From: Streptomyces sp. NBC_01283
Lineage (GTDB): Bacteria; Actinomycetota; Actinomycetes; Streptomycetales; Streptomycetaceae
NCBI RefSeq assembly: GCF_041435335.1
Contig: NZ_CP108430.1
Coordinates: forward strand, 806,001 to 870,000
Direction: 5' to 3'
Length of the DNA stretch: 64,000 nucleotides
Notes under the pieces: generated by a model
Told to the model about the DNA's origin: nothing
Database searches by the model: none
The model's input: only the letters and a program-made list of their open reading frames with translations
Made by a program: the position numbers and the translations under genes
Part shown: positions 1-7,514 of the stretch, in pieces
How the letters are laid out: each line of letters opens with the position of its first letter
Numbering within the stretch: position 1 is the stretch's first letter

Positions 1-61
1 GGCCCTCAGTCCCCCACCGCCTCTTGGGGCCTGCCCGGCGGATCTTGACGGATCCCGCCGG

Positions 62-91
62 ACAGGTCCCTGGCCATGGCCAGGGACCTGT
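62..91 (-). terminator. Intrinsic terminator after the DUF1062 gene
   Basis: A perfect inverted repeat with arms ACAGGTCCCTGGC and GCCAGGGACCTGT around CATG starts 16 bases beyond the stop codon of the leftward DUF1062 gene. A 13-bp GC-rich stem without a strong U-tract is the usual form of a streptomycete terminator. Confidence 0.75.
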
Positions 92-107
92 GGCCCCGAG
101 GAAGGGG

Positions 108-656
108 TCAGCGCTTGAGGGTGAAGGTGAAGTCGCCGGACAGCTTGCCGGTCAGCCGGACCGCCGAGACGAGCTTCCCCTCCGTGATCAGCCTTTCGAC
201 CTCGGCCCGTGAGAGACCACACCCCTCGGCGATCAGCCGCACCGGCCGGACAGGGATCCGTGCCGCGAAGCGGACCAAGATGTCGATCACTTCGCGGTCC
301 AGGTGATCCGATCCGCCGGTGTCGAGGCGCCAGGCGTCGTCCCAGTCCAGGGCGATGCGATTACGGCGCCGCACGACCGGGTCCTGGAGCAGCTCGGCTG
401 CCAGGCCAGGGTCGTTGTCGTGCATCCGGTCCAGGAGCTCAGAACGTATCGAGCGCACATTCCTCCGCTCCAGGACCGTGAGCTTGATGGTCTCTCCGCA
501 AGCGGTACAGAGCGCGAGGAGCCAGGCATCGAGGAGCTTGTGGTGTGCGTTGACGCGAAATTTTCCGTTCGCCCGGAAACGCTCCGACGCGCAAGCGTGG
601 CAACGGCGGAGAACGGTCGGCAGGCAGGTGGGCATGACCACCCAGCTATTGAGCAC
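108..656 (-). CDS. DUF1062 family protein
   Basis: About 182 residues, starting at the GTG that gives V-L-N-S-W-V-V-M. The N-terminal part has two paired-cysteine motifs (C-H-A-C, then about 30 residues later C-T-A-C) that look like a zinc ribbon. A basic, helical C-terminal half follows, rich in Arg and Leu. This is the pattern of the DUF1062 family, which has no established function. The open frame continues upstream to 797, but that stretch is low-complexity Arg/Cys sequence and does not look coding. The family call is from recall of the motif; the function is unknown. Confidence 0.7.
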   Translation of the reverse strand: MLNSWVVMPTCLPTVLRRCHACASERFRANGKFRVNAHHKLLDAWLLALCTACGETIKLTVLERRNVRSIRSELLDRMHDNDPGLAAELLQDPVVRRRNRIALDWDDAWRLDTGGSDHLDREVIDILVRFAARIPVRPVRLIAEGCGLSRAEVERLITEGKLVSAVRLTGKLSGDFTFTLKR

Positions 657-1092
657 AGAAGTACACCGGTTCCAGTGAGAAGTCCGCAGCAAGAAGCGGC
701 ACGTCGCGCATGCGCGACGGCGACGAATCAGCGCTCGGGAAGACTCACAGGGTGTACAACGGCACGTCCTTGCCTCGGCGAATCGGTCCGGCAGCACGGT
801 AATGGCTCACGGCGGCGCTCCACCACAAGATTTCGAGCGCCTCACAGCCAAGCCCGCCCCTGCGGATCAAGGCCGGATCCGGAGCCGATCGGGCAGGCAC
901 GCCCCCTCCGCAATCCGGCACATCGCCACCAATCACCCCTGCGTGCGCCCATGTTTCAGGGCGGCCGTCACACCGTCCACACCTCGGGTTAAGGTCTGCC
1001 TGGTGTGTGAGCAGCGGACCCCTCCAGCGAACGGAGCTGGCGTGGGCGGCGTCAGGGACGTCGCGGCCGCTGCTCGCTGATCGACGAGAAGG
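657..1092. other. Divergent intergenic region, 436 bp
   Basis: This lies between the leftward DUF1062 gene and the rightward ANTAR-GAF gene and should hold both promoters. The open frames across it have poor codon bias and no recognisable domain. I see no clear -35/-10 pair and no strong dyad. Confidence 0.5.
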
Positions 1093-1122
1093 ATGGGGCA
1101 GCGTGCCGCCATGGGAGAGAAC

Positions 1123-2019
1123 GTGACGAACATTCCGTCTGCGCCCCAGCCCGAGGACCGGCCCATGGGCCGGGGCTCCCAGGGCGACTCCCCTTCCCTC
1201 AGGAACGAGACGGAAGAGCTGCGCGCCACCGCCGAGCACCTGCGCGGGCAGGTGTCCGAGCTGGAGGTCCAGGCACGTGCACGCCCCAGGATCGCCATGG
1301 CCGAGGGTGTCCTGGTCGAACGCTATCGCCTGGCGAACGCGGAGGCGGCGTTCGACCTGCTGCGCCAGGCCTCCCAGCGGGCCAACATCAAGCTGCACCA
1401 GCTGGCCGCCGCGGTGGCCAGGACACCGGGACCGCGACCGGGCGCCAAGGCATGGTTCAGCGGACGCGAACAGCATCCGGTACCCGACCTGAGTTCACTC
1501 GAGGCAGGCACCCTCAACCCCGCCAACCAGGGCGAGGTCCTCGGCGCCGCCCTGCAGCGCGTCCTGACCGTCACCGGTACGGACATGGGGAACGTGCAGC
1601 TGCTGGAGGACGGCGTCCTGCGGATGGCGAAGCACACGGGCCTGTCCCGGCAGTTCACCGACTTCTTCGCGTTCGTCGACGGAAACACCGCGTGCTCGCG
1701 AGCCGCCGCGGCCAGCAACCAGGTCACCGTCAAGGACGTGGCCTCGTCAGCCGGTTTCGACGACGAGACCCGCCAAGTGATCCTCATGGCCGGCAGCCGC
1801 GCCTGCCACAGCATCCCGCTCGTCGACGACCAGGACGTCGTCCGCGGTGTCATCTCCTCCCATCACGCGCGCCCCCTGGTCGGCTTCACCCAGGCACAGC
1901 TCCAGACCCTGGACACCACGAGCCGCACGCTCGGCACCTGGATCAAGTGGCACCAGCACACCGTCCTCGTCGACGCCCTGGAAGACCTGCATCAACTGGC
2001 CCTCGCCACCCGCCAGTAG
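1123..2019 (+). CDS. ANTAR-GAF domain protein
   Basis: About 298 residues. A short coiled coil (L-R-A-T-A-E-H-L-R-G-Q-V) leads into an ANTAR RNA-binding segment recognisable by R-I-A-M-A-E-G-V-L-V-E-R, then A-F-D-L-L-R and N-I-K-L-H-Q-L-A. The rest, from about residue 130, is a GAF-type sensor domain. ANTAR proteins of known function act as antiterminators that bind dual hairpins in mRNA leaders; here the order is reversed from the common GAF-ANTAR layout. The GTG at 1123 has GGGAGAGA just upstream. ATG at 1111 or 1093 are alternatives, but 1093 has its purine run only about two bases away. It is convergent with the next gene, 25 bp apart. Confidence 0.75.
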   Translation: MTNIPSAPQPEDRPMGRGSQGDSPSLRNETEELRATAEHLRGQVSELEVQARARPRIAMAEGVLVERYRLANAEAAFDLLRQASQRANIKLHQLAAAVARTPGPRPGAKAWFSGREQHPVPDLSSLEAGTLNPANQGEVLGAALQRVLTVTGTDMGNVQLLEDGVLRMAKHTGLSRQFTDFFAFVDGNTACSRAAAASNQVTVKDVASSAGFDDETRQVILMAGSRACHSIPLVDDQDVVRGVISSHHARPLVGFTQAQLQTLDTTSRTLGTWIKWHQHTVLVDALEDLHQLALATRQ

Positions 2020-2044
2020 CCCCCCAGGCCACTCGGGCAGGCAG

Positions 2045-2932
2045 TCAGTCGATACCGGGCTTGCCGAACTCCTCGATCAGTACGGGATACTGCTCCCCTC
2101 CGTGTCCAGCGGCGATCGAGCGGTCGGCCATGGCCTTGATCAGCCGCGGCAGTTCGGCGTTGACGCCCAGCGCCTCGCTCTCCTCGACCAAGTGCGCCAT
2201 CGCCCGCGCGTCGGTCTCCATGGCCGAGACCTCGGCCGGGAAGGACCCCTGGTCGATCTGCTCGGCGTATCCGGGCAGCCATGCGGCCACCCCGGCGGCG
2301 ATCTGCTGCGCGAACGGCGCGTACGTCGCGGCGTCGACACCGGCCGTCCTGAGCATGGCGGTGCCCTGGAGCCAGGCGTTCAGGACGCTCCACATCATGG
2401 CCAGGCCCGCCACGTCGTACAGGGACGCGAGACCGTGATCCGCACCGAGGTAGGTGACCGTGCCGAGAGCGTCGAGCGTCGGCTTGTGCGCCTCGAAGTC
2501 CGACTGCGGCCCGCTGTGCAGGATCACCGCATCGACGGTCCCGATCCCCGACGGGATGGCCATGATGGCGCCGTCCAGGTAACGGGCACCGTACTGCTCG
2601 GCCCAGCGGGCGGTTTCCCTGGCCTGAGTCGAGTCGCCCGAGGTCAGGTTGACCAACGTCGTTCCATCGAGGGCGGTTTCGTCCGCACCGCCCAGCACCT
2701 CCTGCAGGGCCTGGTAGTCGGTGAGGCAGACGACCGTCAGGGCGCCCGCCTTGAGTGCATCGCCGACGGTGGGCGCCAACTGCGCTCCCTGGGCCAGCAG
2801 TTGGTCGGCCTTGGAGGTCGTACGGTTCCATATGGTCGTCGGGTGTCCGGCCTTCAGGAACGCGCCGGCGAGTGCCTGGCCCATCAGCCCGAGTCCGATG
2901 ACGGCAACAGGTGTAGCGGTTTTGTTGTTCAT
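2045..2932 (-). CDS. NAD(P)-dependent oxidoreductase, imine-reductase-like
   Basis: 295 residues, the usual size for the 6-phosphogluconate/beta-hydroxyacid dehydrogenase superfamily. The Rossmann motif G-L-G-L-M-G is at residues 13-18, followed by W-N-R-T for NADP binding. The segment corresponding to the beta-hydroxyacid dehydrogenase catalytic lysine reads G-L-A-S-L-Y-D (about 167-173), with no lysine, as in imine reductases. It probably reduces a C=N or C=O bond in a small molecule; the substrate is unknown. It is transcribed away from a MerR regulator 48 bp upstream and its promoter region carries the MerR-type dyad, so it is probably that regulator's target. Confidence 0.8.
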   Translation of the reverse strand: MNNKTATPVAVIGLGLMGQALAGAFLKAGHPTTIWNRTTSKADQLLAQGAQLAPTVGDALKAGALTVVCLTDYQALQEVLGGADETALDGTTLVNLTSGDSTQARETARWAEQYGARYLDGAIMAIPSGIGTVDAVILHSGPQSDFEAHKPTLDALGTVTYLGADHGLASLYDVAGLAMMWSVLNAWLQGTAMLRTAGVDAATYAPFAQQIAAGVAAWLPGYAEQIDQGSFPAEVSAMETDARAMAHLVEESEALGVNAELPRLIKAMADRSIAAGHGGEQYPVLIEEFGKPGID

Positions 2933-2939
2933 GGCAACA

Positions 2940-2970
2940 TCGTCAACGTTGATACCGGTATGAAGGTCAA
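2940..2970 (-). promoter_or_regulatory. MerR-type operator/promoter between the divergent genes
   Basis: An imperfect dyad with half-sites AACGTTGATACC (2945-2956) and GGTATGAAGGTC (2957-2968) matches at 9 of 12 positions when folded. On the minus strand TTGACC (2965-2970) is a good -35, and the dyad fills a long spacer of 19-20 bp before a weak -10 (GACGAT), as in MerR-controlled promoters. The predicted transcript would start at or next to the ATG at 2932. Confidence 0.6.
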
Positions 2971-2980
2971 GCGAGGTGCG

Positions 2981-3376
2981 ATGCGAATCGGGGAACTGAG
3001 TCGTCGTACGGGCGTCAATGCCCACCAGTTGCGCTATTACGAGGCCCAGGGACTGCTTGAGGCGGACCGCAGGGCGAACGGCTACCGCGACTACGACGAG
3101 AGCGCCGTGCTGCGGGTGACGCAGATCCGGCACCTGCTCGGCGCCGGGCTGTCGTCCGAGGACATCGCGTACGTGCTGCCCTGTGCGGTCGGGGAAGCCC
3201 CGGAGCTGCCCGGGTGCTCCGAGCTGCTGACGGCGATGCGGTCGCGACGGCAGCGGCTGGAGGATCAGATGCGGCGGCTCGCTCAGTCCCGCGACGCCCT
3301 CACCGTCTACATCGATGCGGCCGAGCGATCGGGCAGCGGGAGCTATCCCCCCTTCGACGAATCCGTCCCCGCCTGA
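2981..3376 (+). CDS. MerR family transcriptional regulator
   Basis: 131 residues. The N-terminus M-R-I-G-E-L-S-R-R-T-G-V followed by Q-L-R-Y-Y-E and N-G-Y-R-D-Y is the MerR winged helix. A dimerisation helix rich in Arg/Gln follows (about 85-115). There is no cysteine cluster typical of metal sensors, so a small organic ligand or oxidative signal is more likely. The start at 2981 is preferred over the in-frame ATG at 2960 because GAGG sits 5 bases upstream and 2960 lies inside the operator. It is divergent from the imine-reductase-like gene. Confidence 0.85.
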   Translation: MRIGELSRRTGVNAHQLRYYEAQGLLEADRRANGYRDYDESAVLRVTQIRHLLGAGLSSEDIAYVLPCAVGEAPELPGCSELLTAMRSRRQRLEDQMRRLAQSRDALTVYIDAAERSGSGSYPPFDESVPA

Positions 3377-3419
3377 GCCCTGTCGCGGCCGGGGCGGGGA
3401 CGGCGGTCCGGTCAGGGCT
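3376..3419. terminator. Possible convergent terminator
   Basis: AGCCCTG (3376-3382) and CAGGGCT (3413-3419) can pair across a GC-rich loop that itself has short CCGG/CCGG pairing. It spans the stop codons of the MerR gene and the facing lipase gene. The long loop makes this weak. Confidence 0.3.
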
Positions 3420-4836
3420 GGAGCGGCATCTTCCAGCAGGTGGAGGTGGCCGGCTTGCCGGAGAGCCGGTCGGTCAGCCAGGAGACGGCATCGCCCTGGT
3501 CGGTGATGAGGGGCACGAGGTGGTTGGTGAGGATCTTGTCGCCGAGGTTCGGCAGGACCAAGGGCTCGTAGGTGACGTTGCCGCCCTTGCGGCACCAGTC
3601 CACGGCCAGTTGCCGGGCTTGCGCGTGCGGAACGATGTCATCCTGCACGCCGGTCGCCAGCCGCACCGGACCGGTGGGCTTGAGCGTACCGATGCGCTGC
3701 TTGTCCAGGGCGGCTTTCGCCCGGGGGTCGGCGGAGATGATGTCACCGACGGACTTGCCGTCGGTGGTCCACTTGTTGCTCTTGGTGAAGCCGTAGCCGA
3801 ACAGCGCGTCACCGACGCACATCGTCGAGGCGTCCTTCAGGGCCGCCTTTCCGGCGGTGCTGATGTGCGCGTCGACGACCGCACGCAGGTCGGGGTCCGC
3901 CTGCGCGAAGCCGGTGATCGACCAGGCGAGCGCACCGGCCAGGGCGCTGCCGTCGATCCCCTTCATGACCGAGGTGAGGTCCGCCGGCGGTGCGCCGGAG
4001 TAGGTCCCGGCGAGGTTGATGTCGGGGGCGTACGAGGACTGGAGCTCGGCTGCCGCCGCGCTGGCGCCACCGCCTTGGCTGTAGCCGTACAGGCCGGTGC
4101 GGGACTCCGCGGTGACGGATGCCCCCGGTACGGCTCGGGCGGCGCGGGCCGCGTCCAGCAGGGCGTGCCCCTGGTCGAGGCGGTTGACGTAGGTGTGCAC
4201 GCGGTCGGTGGCACCGAGGCCGACGTAATCGGTGAGGACCACGGCCGCCCCGGTGGCCAGTATCCGGTAGATGGCCAGGGCTTCGTAGCCCACGGACACC
4301 GTTTCGCCGTTGAGGGTCAGCGGGTGCTGGAGCGCGAACGAGGGGGCGCACTGGTCGCCCTGCCCCATGGTGCCGGAGGCCACGGCCACCAGCGGGCGCG
4401 GCCCGGGTTTCGTCCAGGCGGCCGAGGGCTCTATGTAGGCACCGGTCACCGCGACGGGCTGCCCGGCGGAGTCGGTGGACTTGTACATGAGGCGGCTCGC
4501 GGTGCCCGGCATGGGGCGCCCGTCCAGGCCGGGGATGCTCAGCCCGAGCGGCAGGGGCTCGGTTCGTATCAACGCGCCGTTGGCGGCCGGTAGTTCGGCG
4601 GGCGGGTTGTAGAAGGTGGGGATGGTGACGCCCCGGGAGACGACGGGCTGCTCGTCGGCCGCGGTGGCCGGCGCTCCCGAGAGACCCACGCAGACGGTGC
4701 CGGCGGCGATGCCCGCCACCAGGCGCAGCCGGACGCCGGTGCCACGCCGGGGGGTCAACTCCCCCAACTCCATCCGGGCTTTGGCAGTGGAGCGGGTGGT
4801 GGGGGCAGAACGCGAAGGCTGTCTCTTGCGGCTCAT
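3412..4836 (-). CDS. Secreted lipase (LIP family alpha/beta hydrolase)
   Basis: 474 residues. A basic N-region and a hydrophobic core (about 36-58) ending in A-P-A-T-A-A-D form a signal peptide, so it is exported. The nucleophile elbow G-Y-S-Q-G-G-G puts the catalytic serine at about 253. G-V-Q-D-D-I-V-P and T-N-H-L-V near the C-terminus supply the acid and the histidine. This arrangement and size fit the secretory lipase (PF03583) family, which hydrolyses acyl esters. AGGAG lies 6 bases before the ATG. It follows the GMC oxidase by 45 bp on the same strand, so the two are probably co-transcribed. Confidence 0.88.
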   Translation of the reverse strand: MSRKRQPSRSAPTTRSTAKARMELGELTPRRGTGVRLRLVAGIAAGTVCVGLSGAPATAADEQPVVSRGVTIPTFYNPPAELPAANGALIRTEPLPLGLSIPGLDGRPMPGTASRLMYKSTDSAGQPVAVTGAYIEPSAAWTKPGPRPLVAVASGTMGQGDQCAPSFALQHPLTLNGETVSVGYEALAIYRILATGAAVVLTDYVGLGATDRVHTYVNRLDQGHALLDAARAARAVPGASVTAESRTGLYGYSQGGGASAAAAELQSSYAPDINLAGTYSGAPPADLTSVMKGIDGSALAGALAWSITGFAQADPDLRAVVDAHISTAGKAALKDASTMCVGDALFGYGFTKSNKWTTDGKSVGDIISADPRAKAALDKQRIGTLKPTGPVRLATGVQDDIVPHAQARQLAVDWCRKGGNVTYEPLVLPNLGDKILTNHLVPLITDQGDAVSWLTDRLSGKPATSTCWKMPLQP

Positions 4837-4881
4837 GGTGTGCTCCTGGCTCGGGGTGCCGAGATCGCCGGATCCCGGGAT

Positions 4882-6504
4882 TCAGATGATGGTGTCGATG
4901 TCGTGGGTGGTGATGGCGTCCATCGCCCGTTCGGCCACGGCGGCGATGGTCATGGACGGGTTGCACGCACCCGTGGTGCCGGGGATCAGCGCGCCGTCGA
5001 GCACGTAGAGCCCGCGTTGTCCGCGCACCCGGCCGTCGATGTCGCACACGGTGCCCATCGGTGCTCCGCCCAGCGGGTGCCAGGTGCTGTTGACCAGGGA
5101 GTTGGTGTCCGTGAGCACGCCGAGCCCCTTGGACACCCCGGAGATCCGGCGCTGGATGTGCCGGTGGCTTGCGGCGTCGCCGTCCCGGGGCCAGTGCAGC
5201 GACACGGAGTCCGCGGAGGCGTCGTAACGGAAGTGGCCGCGATCGGGGCTCACCCCGAAACCGACCAGCATGGTCGTCCTGGTGTCGAGGCCCAGGGGCG
5301 GCAGCGACGCCTGGATGATCGTGTTCGCGGTGGCCGGGTCCTGCCACGCCTTGCTGCCGAAGACCACCGGGCCGCCCTGCTCGCTCCCGAAGTCGTCCCG
5401 CAGGTTCGTCCATGCGTAGATGCGGTCGCCGTTGGTGCCCCATCCTTCGCCGAGGCCGTCGGGCAGGCCGGGGACTGTGCCGGTGGCCGCCGCGCGGACG
5501 AGGAGCTTGCTGGTGTTGACGCTGCCGGCCGCCATGACCAGGCCACGCGTGATGAGAATCTTCTGTTCCCGCACCCGTCCCGAGTCGTCGGTGCGGTCGA
5601 CCCGCACCTCCCAGCGGGCGTCGGCGGTCCGCGCCACGGACGTGACGTTGTGGTGCGTCGCGACGGTCACCTTGCCGGTCGCCTCGGCCTGCCGAAGGTA
5701 GGTCACGTCGACGGAGTGCTTGCCGCCGTTGTTGACGCCGAGGGCGCAATCGCCGTTCGTGTACGACGGTTTCATCTCGCCGCGCAGTTCGGCGAGGGCG
5801 TAGTCCCAGTCGATCGGCATCGGGATCTTCTCCAGGCCGTACCCGGCTCCGCGCACCCGCTCGGCGAACACCCTGGCCGCGGCATAGGTGGGCGTGCTGA
5901 CCAGCGCCTCGGGGGCCGTGGCCACCCGGAGCATGTTCGCGACCCGCGGGTAGTGGATCTCGTTCATGCGCCGGTAGTCGAGTTCTTCGGGCAGCCAGGT
6001 GTTGAACACCGCCTCCGACGGCTGGAGGGTCATGCCCTGGTAGACGAGCGATCCGCCGCCGACCCCGGCCGCGCAGACGCTGAGGATGTTCTCTCCGAGC
6101 ACGGGTTCCAGGAGCCCCGTGTAGGGCGCGAAGTTCAGCGGGGTTCCCAGCAGTTTGGCGAGGGGCCTGACCGCCGCCGGGAGGGTGCCGTACCAGAGCA
6201 CGCGTTTGTCGAGGCCCGAAACCCGGGGGAAGGTCTCGGCGTTCGGTCCTGTCCGCCAGCGCCGGCCCCGTTCGAGCACGGTCACCGGCAGGCCGGCCTG
6301 CGCGAGGCGGAGCGCCGCCACACCTCCCCCGAAGCCGGATCCGATGATGACGACCCGGTGCTCTTCCCGGGTCAGCCGTACGCGGGTCAGCGGTGCCCGG
6401 GTTGCCCGGGAAGGTGCAGCCGAGGCGGTCGGACACGGGAGGACGCTCGCGGTCGCGAGTCCGGCGGCGCCGGTGAGCAGGGCGCGTCTACTGGGAGGGG
6501 GCAT
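4882..6504 (-). CDS. GMC oxidoreductase, cholesterol-oxidase-like
   Basis: 540 residues. A twin-arginine leader (S-R-R-A-L-L-T-G-A-A-G) points to Tat export of a folded flavoprotein. The FAD motif I-I-G-S-G-F-G-G-G follows. The C-terminus has W-H-P-L-G-G and G-A-C-N-P-S-M-T, matching the active-site His and Asn of class I (non-covalent FAD) cholesterol oxidases. Y-Q-G and V-G-G-G-S-L-V also fit that family. It probably oxidises a sterol or related alcohol, but the exact substrate cannot be read from the sequence. The ATG at 6504 has AGGAG 7 bases upstream; the frame open to 6585 lacks a better start. The downstream lipase could release the sterol from esters. Confidence 0.82.
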   Translation of the reverse strand: MPPPSRRALLTGAAGLATASVLPCPTASAAPSRATRAPLTRVRLTREEHRVVIIGSGFGGGVAALRLAQAGLPVTVLERGRRWRTGPNAETFPRVSGLDKRVLWYGTLPAAVRPLAKLLGTPLNFAPYTGLLEPVLGENILSVCAAGVGGGSLVYQGMTLQPSEAVFNTWLPEELDYRRMNEIHYPRVANMLRVATAPEALVSTPTYAAARVFAERVRGAGYGLEKIPMPIDWDYALAELRGEMKPSYTNGDCALGVNNGGKHSVDVTYLRQAEATGKVTVATHHNVTSVARTADARWEVRVDRTDDSGRVREQKILITRGLVMAAGSVNTSKLLVRAAATGTVPGLPDGLGEGWGTNGDRIYAWTNLRDDFGSEQGGPVVFGSKAWQDPATANTIIQASLPPLGLDTRTTMLVGFGVSPDRGHFRYDASADSVSLHWPRDGDAASHRHIQRRISGVSKGLGVLTDTNSLVNSTWHPLGGAPMGTVCDIDGRVRGQRGLYVLDGALIPGTTGACNPSMTIAAVAERAMDAITTHDIDTII

Positions 6505-6705
6505 GAGCGGCTCCTGGACGGGCGGGTGGGGGTGCGAGTACGAGCGCGACGTGATTGACGTGCGCATGACAGTTCCAGCCAACAAGGGTTACCCGCTGGT
6601 CACTTACGGGAGAGTAGGGCTGGGTGTCAGTCTGTGACAAGACGTCTGCATGCGTCACCTGGCGGCTCGCTATGCTGCCGTGATCGAGGCAGAGGAGAGT
6701 CGAGA

Positions 6706-7353
6706 GTGCGCGACGCGCCACCCACCGAGCCAGGCCGGACGCCGGAGGACGACGTCAGACCGTCGCTCGTCCAACGGCGGAAAGCGGCTCTCCGCTTCGA
6801 GATCGCCCGTGAAGCCGTCCGCCTGTTCACCTCACAAGGCGTCACCGCCACGACGGGCGAGCAGATAGCGCAAGCCGTGGGGATCTCCGCCCGCACGATG
6901 TGGCGTCACTTCCCCACCAAGGAAAGCTGTGTGCTGCCCCTCCTGTCGGCGGGGCTGGACTTCGCCGTGGCGGAACTGCGCAACTGGCCCGCGGAGATGA
7001 GCCTGCTGGACTTCTTCGCGGAGACCTGCCGGGTCGGCGAACTGCCCGCCTACACCCCCGTCATCCTCGACCTGATCCGGATGACCTCCACCGACCCGGC
7101 GCTGCGCGCGGTCTGGCTCCAGGCCCACGACGACGCCCTGCCCGTACTCGGCAGGCTCCTCGCTCAGCGGTCCGGCGGCAGCGCCGACGACCTGAGCGTG
7201 AAGGTGCACGCGGCGACCCTCAACGGCGCGCTGCGCGCGGCGGCGGAGGACTTCGCCCAGCGGTATGCGGATGACCCCGCGGCATCGGGCGAAGAGATCA
7301 CCGCTTGCCTGCTCGCGGCCTTGCGTGCGGCGTCGGAGGGCTTGCCCTACTGA
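6706..7353 (+). CDS. TetR family transcriptional regulator
   Basis: 215 residues. The helix-turn-helix is clear: A-R-E-A-V-R-L-F, then T-T-G-E-Q-I-A-Q-A-V-G-I-S and R-T-M-W-R-H-F-P-T-K-E. The C-terminal ligand domain is all-helical. The GTG at 6706 follows AGAGGAGAG with proper spacing. It is divergent from the GMC oxidase/lipase operon with a 201-bp gap, and may repress that operon, the adenylating enzyme downstream, or itself. A 5-bp inverted repeat TGTCA-N5-TGACA (6625-6639) in the gap is a weak operator candidate. Confidence 0.87.
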   Translation: MRDAPPTEPGRTPEDDVRPSLVQRRKAALRFEIAREAVRLFTSQGVTATTGEQIAQAVGISARTMWRHFPTKESCVLPLLSAGLDFAVAELRNWPAEMSLLDFFAETCRVGELPAYTPVILDLIRMTSTDPALRAVWLQAHDDALPVLGRLLAQRSGGSADDLSVKVHAATLNGALRAAAEDFAQRYADDPAASGEEITACLLAALRAASEGLPY

Positions 7354-7514
7354 CGCCTGAGGGGCTTGCTCTACCGGTGGCCGACGCCTGGGAGCGGCAG
7401 ACACCCAAGACCCGCGGCGCAGCAAATGCTGGTTGTCGCTTCCGCATCCGGCATGCAAGTCTGAGCCGCCCGTGATCCACATCCTCACGCGGCCACCCGG
7501 AAGGAGCCCGGATC

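Noticed and set aside
3809..6436. An 875-codon open frame on the minus strand covering the oxidase and part of the lipase
   Set aside because: It is an out-of-frame shadow in GC-rich DNA, dominated by Arg/Ala/Gly/Pro, with no domain; the two real genes have signal peptides, motifs and ribosome binding sites.
6625..6639. TGTCA-N5-TGACA as the TetR operator
   Set aside because: Only 5-bp arms with an unpaired centre; kept as a weak remark, not a feature.
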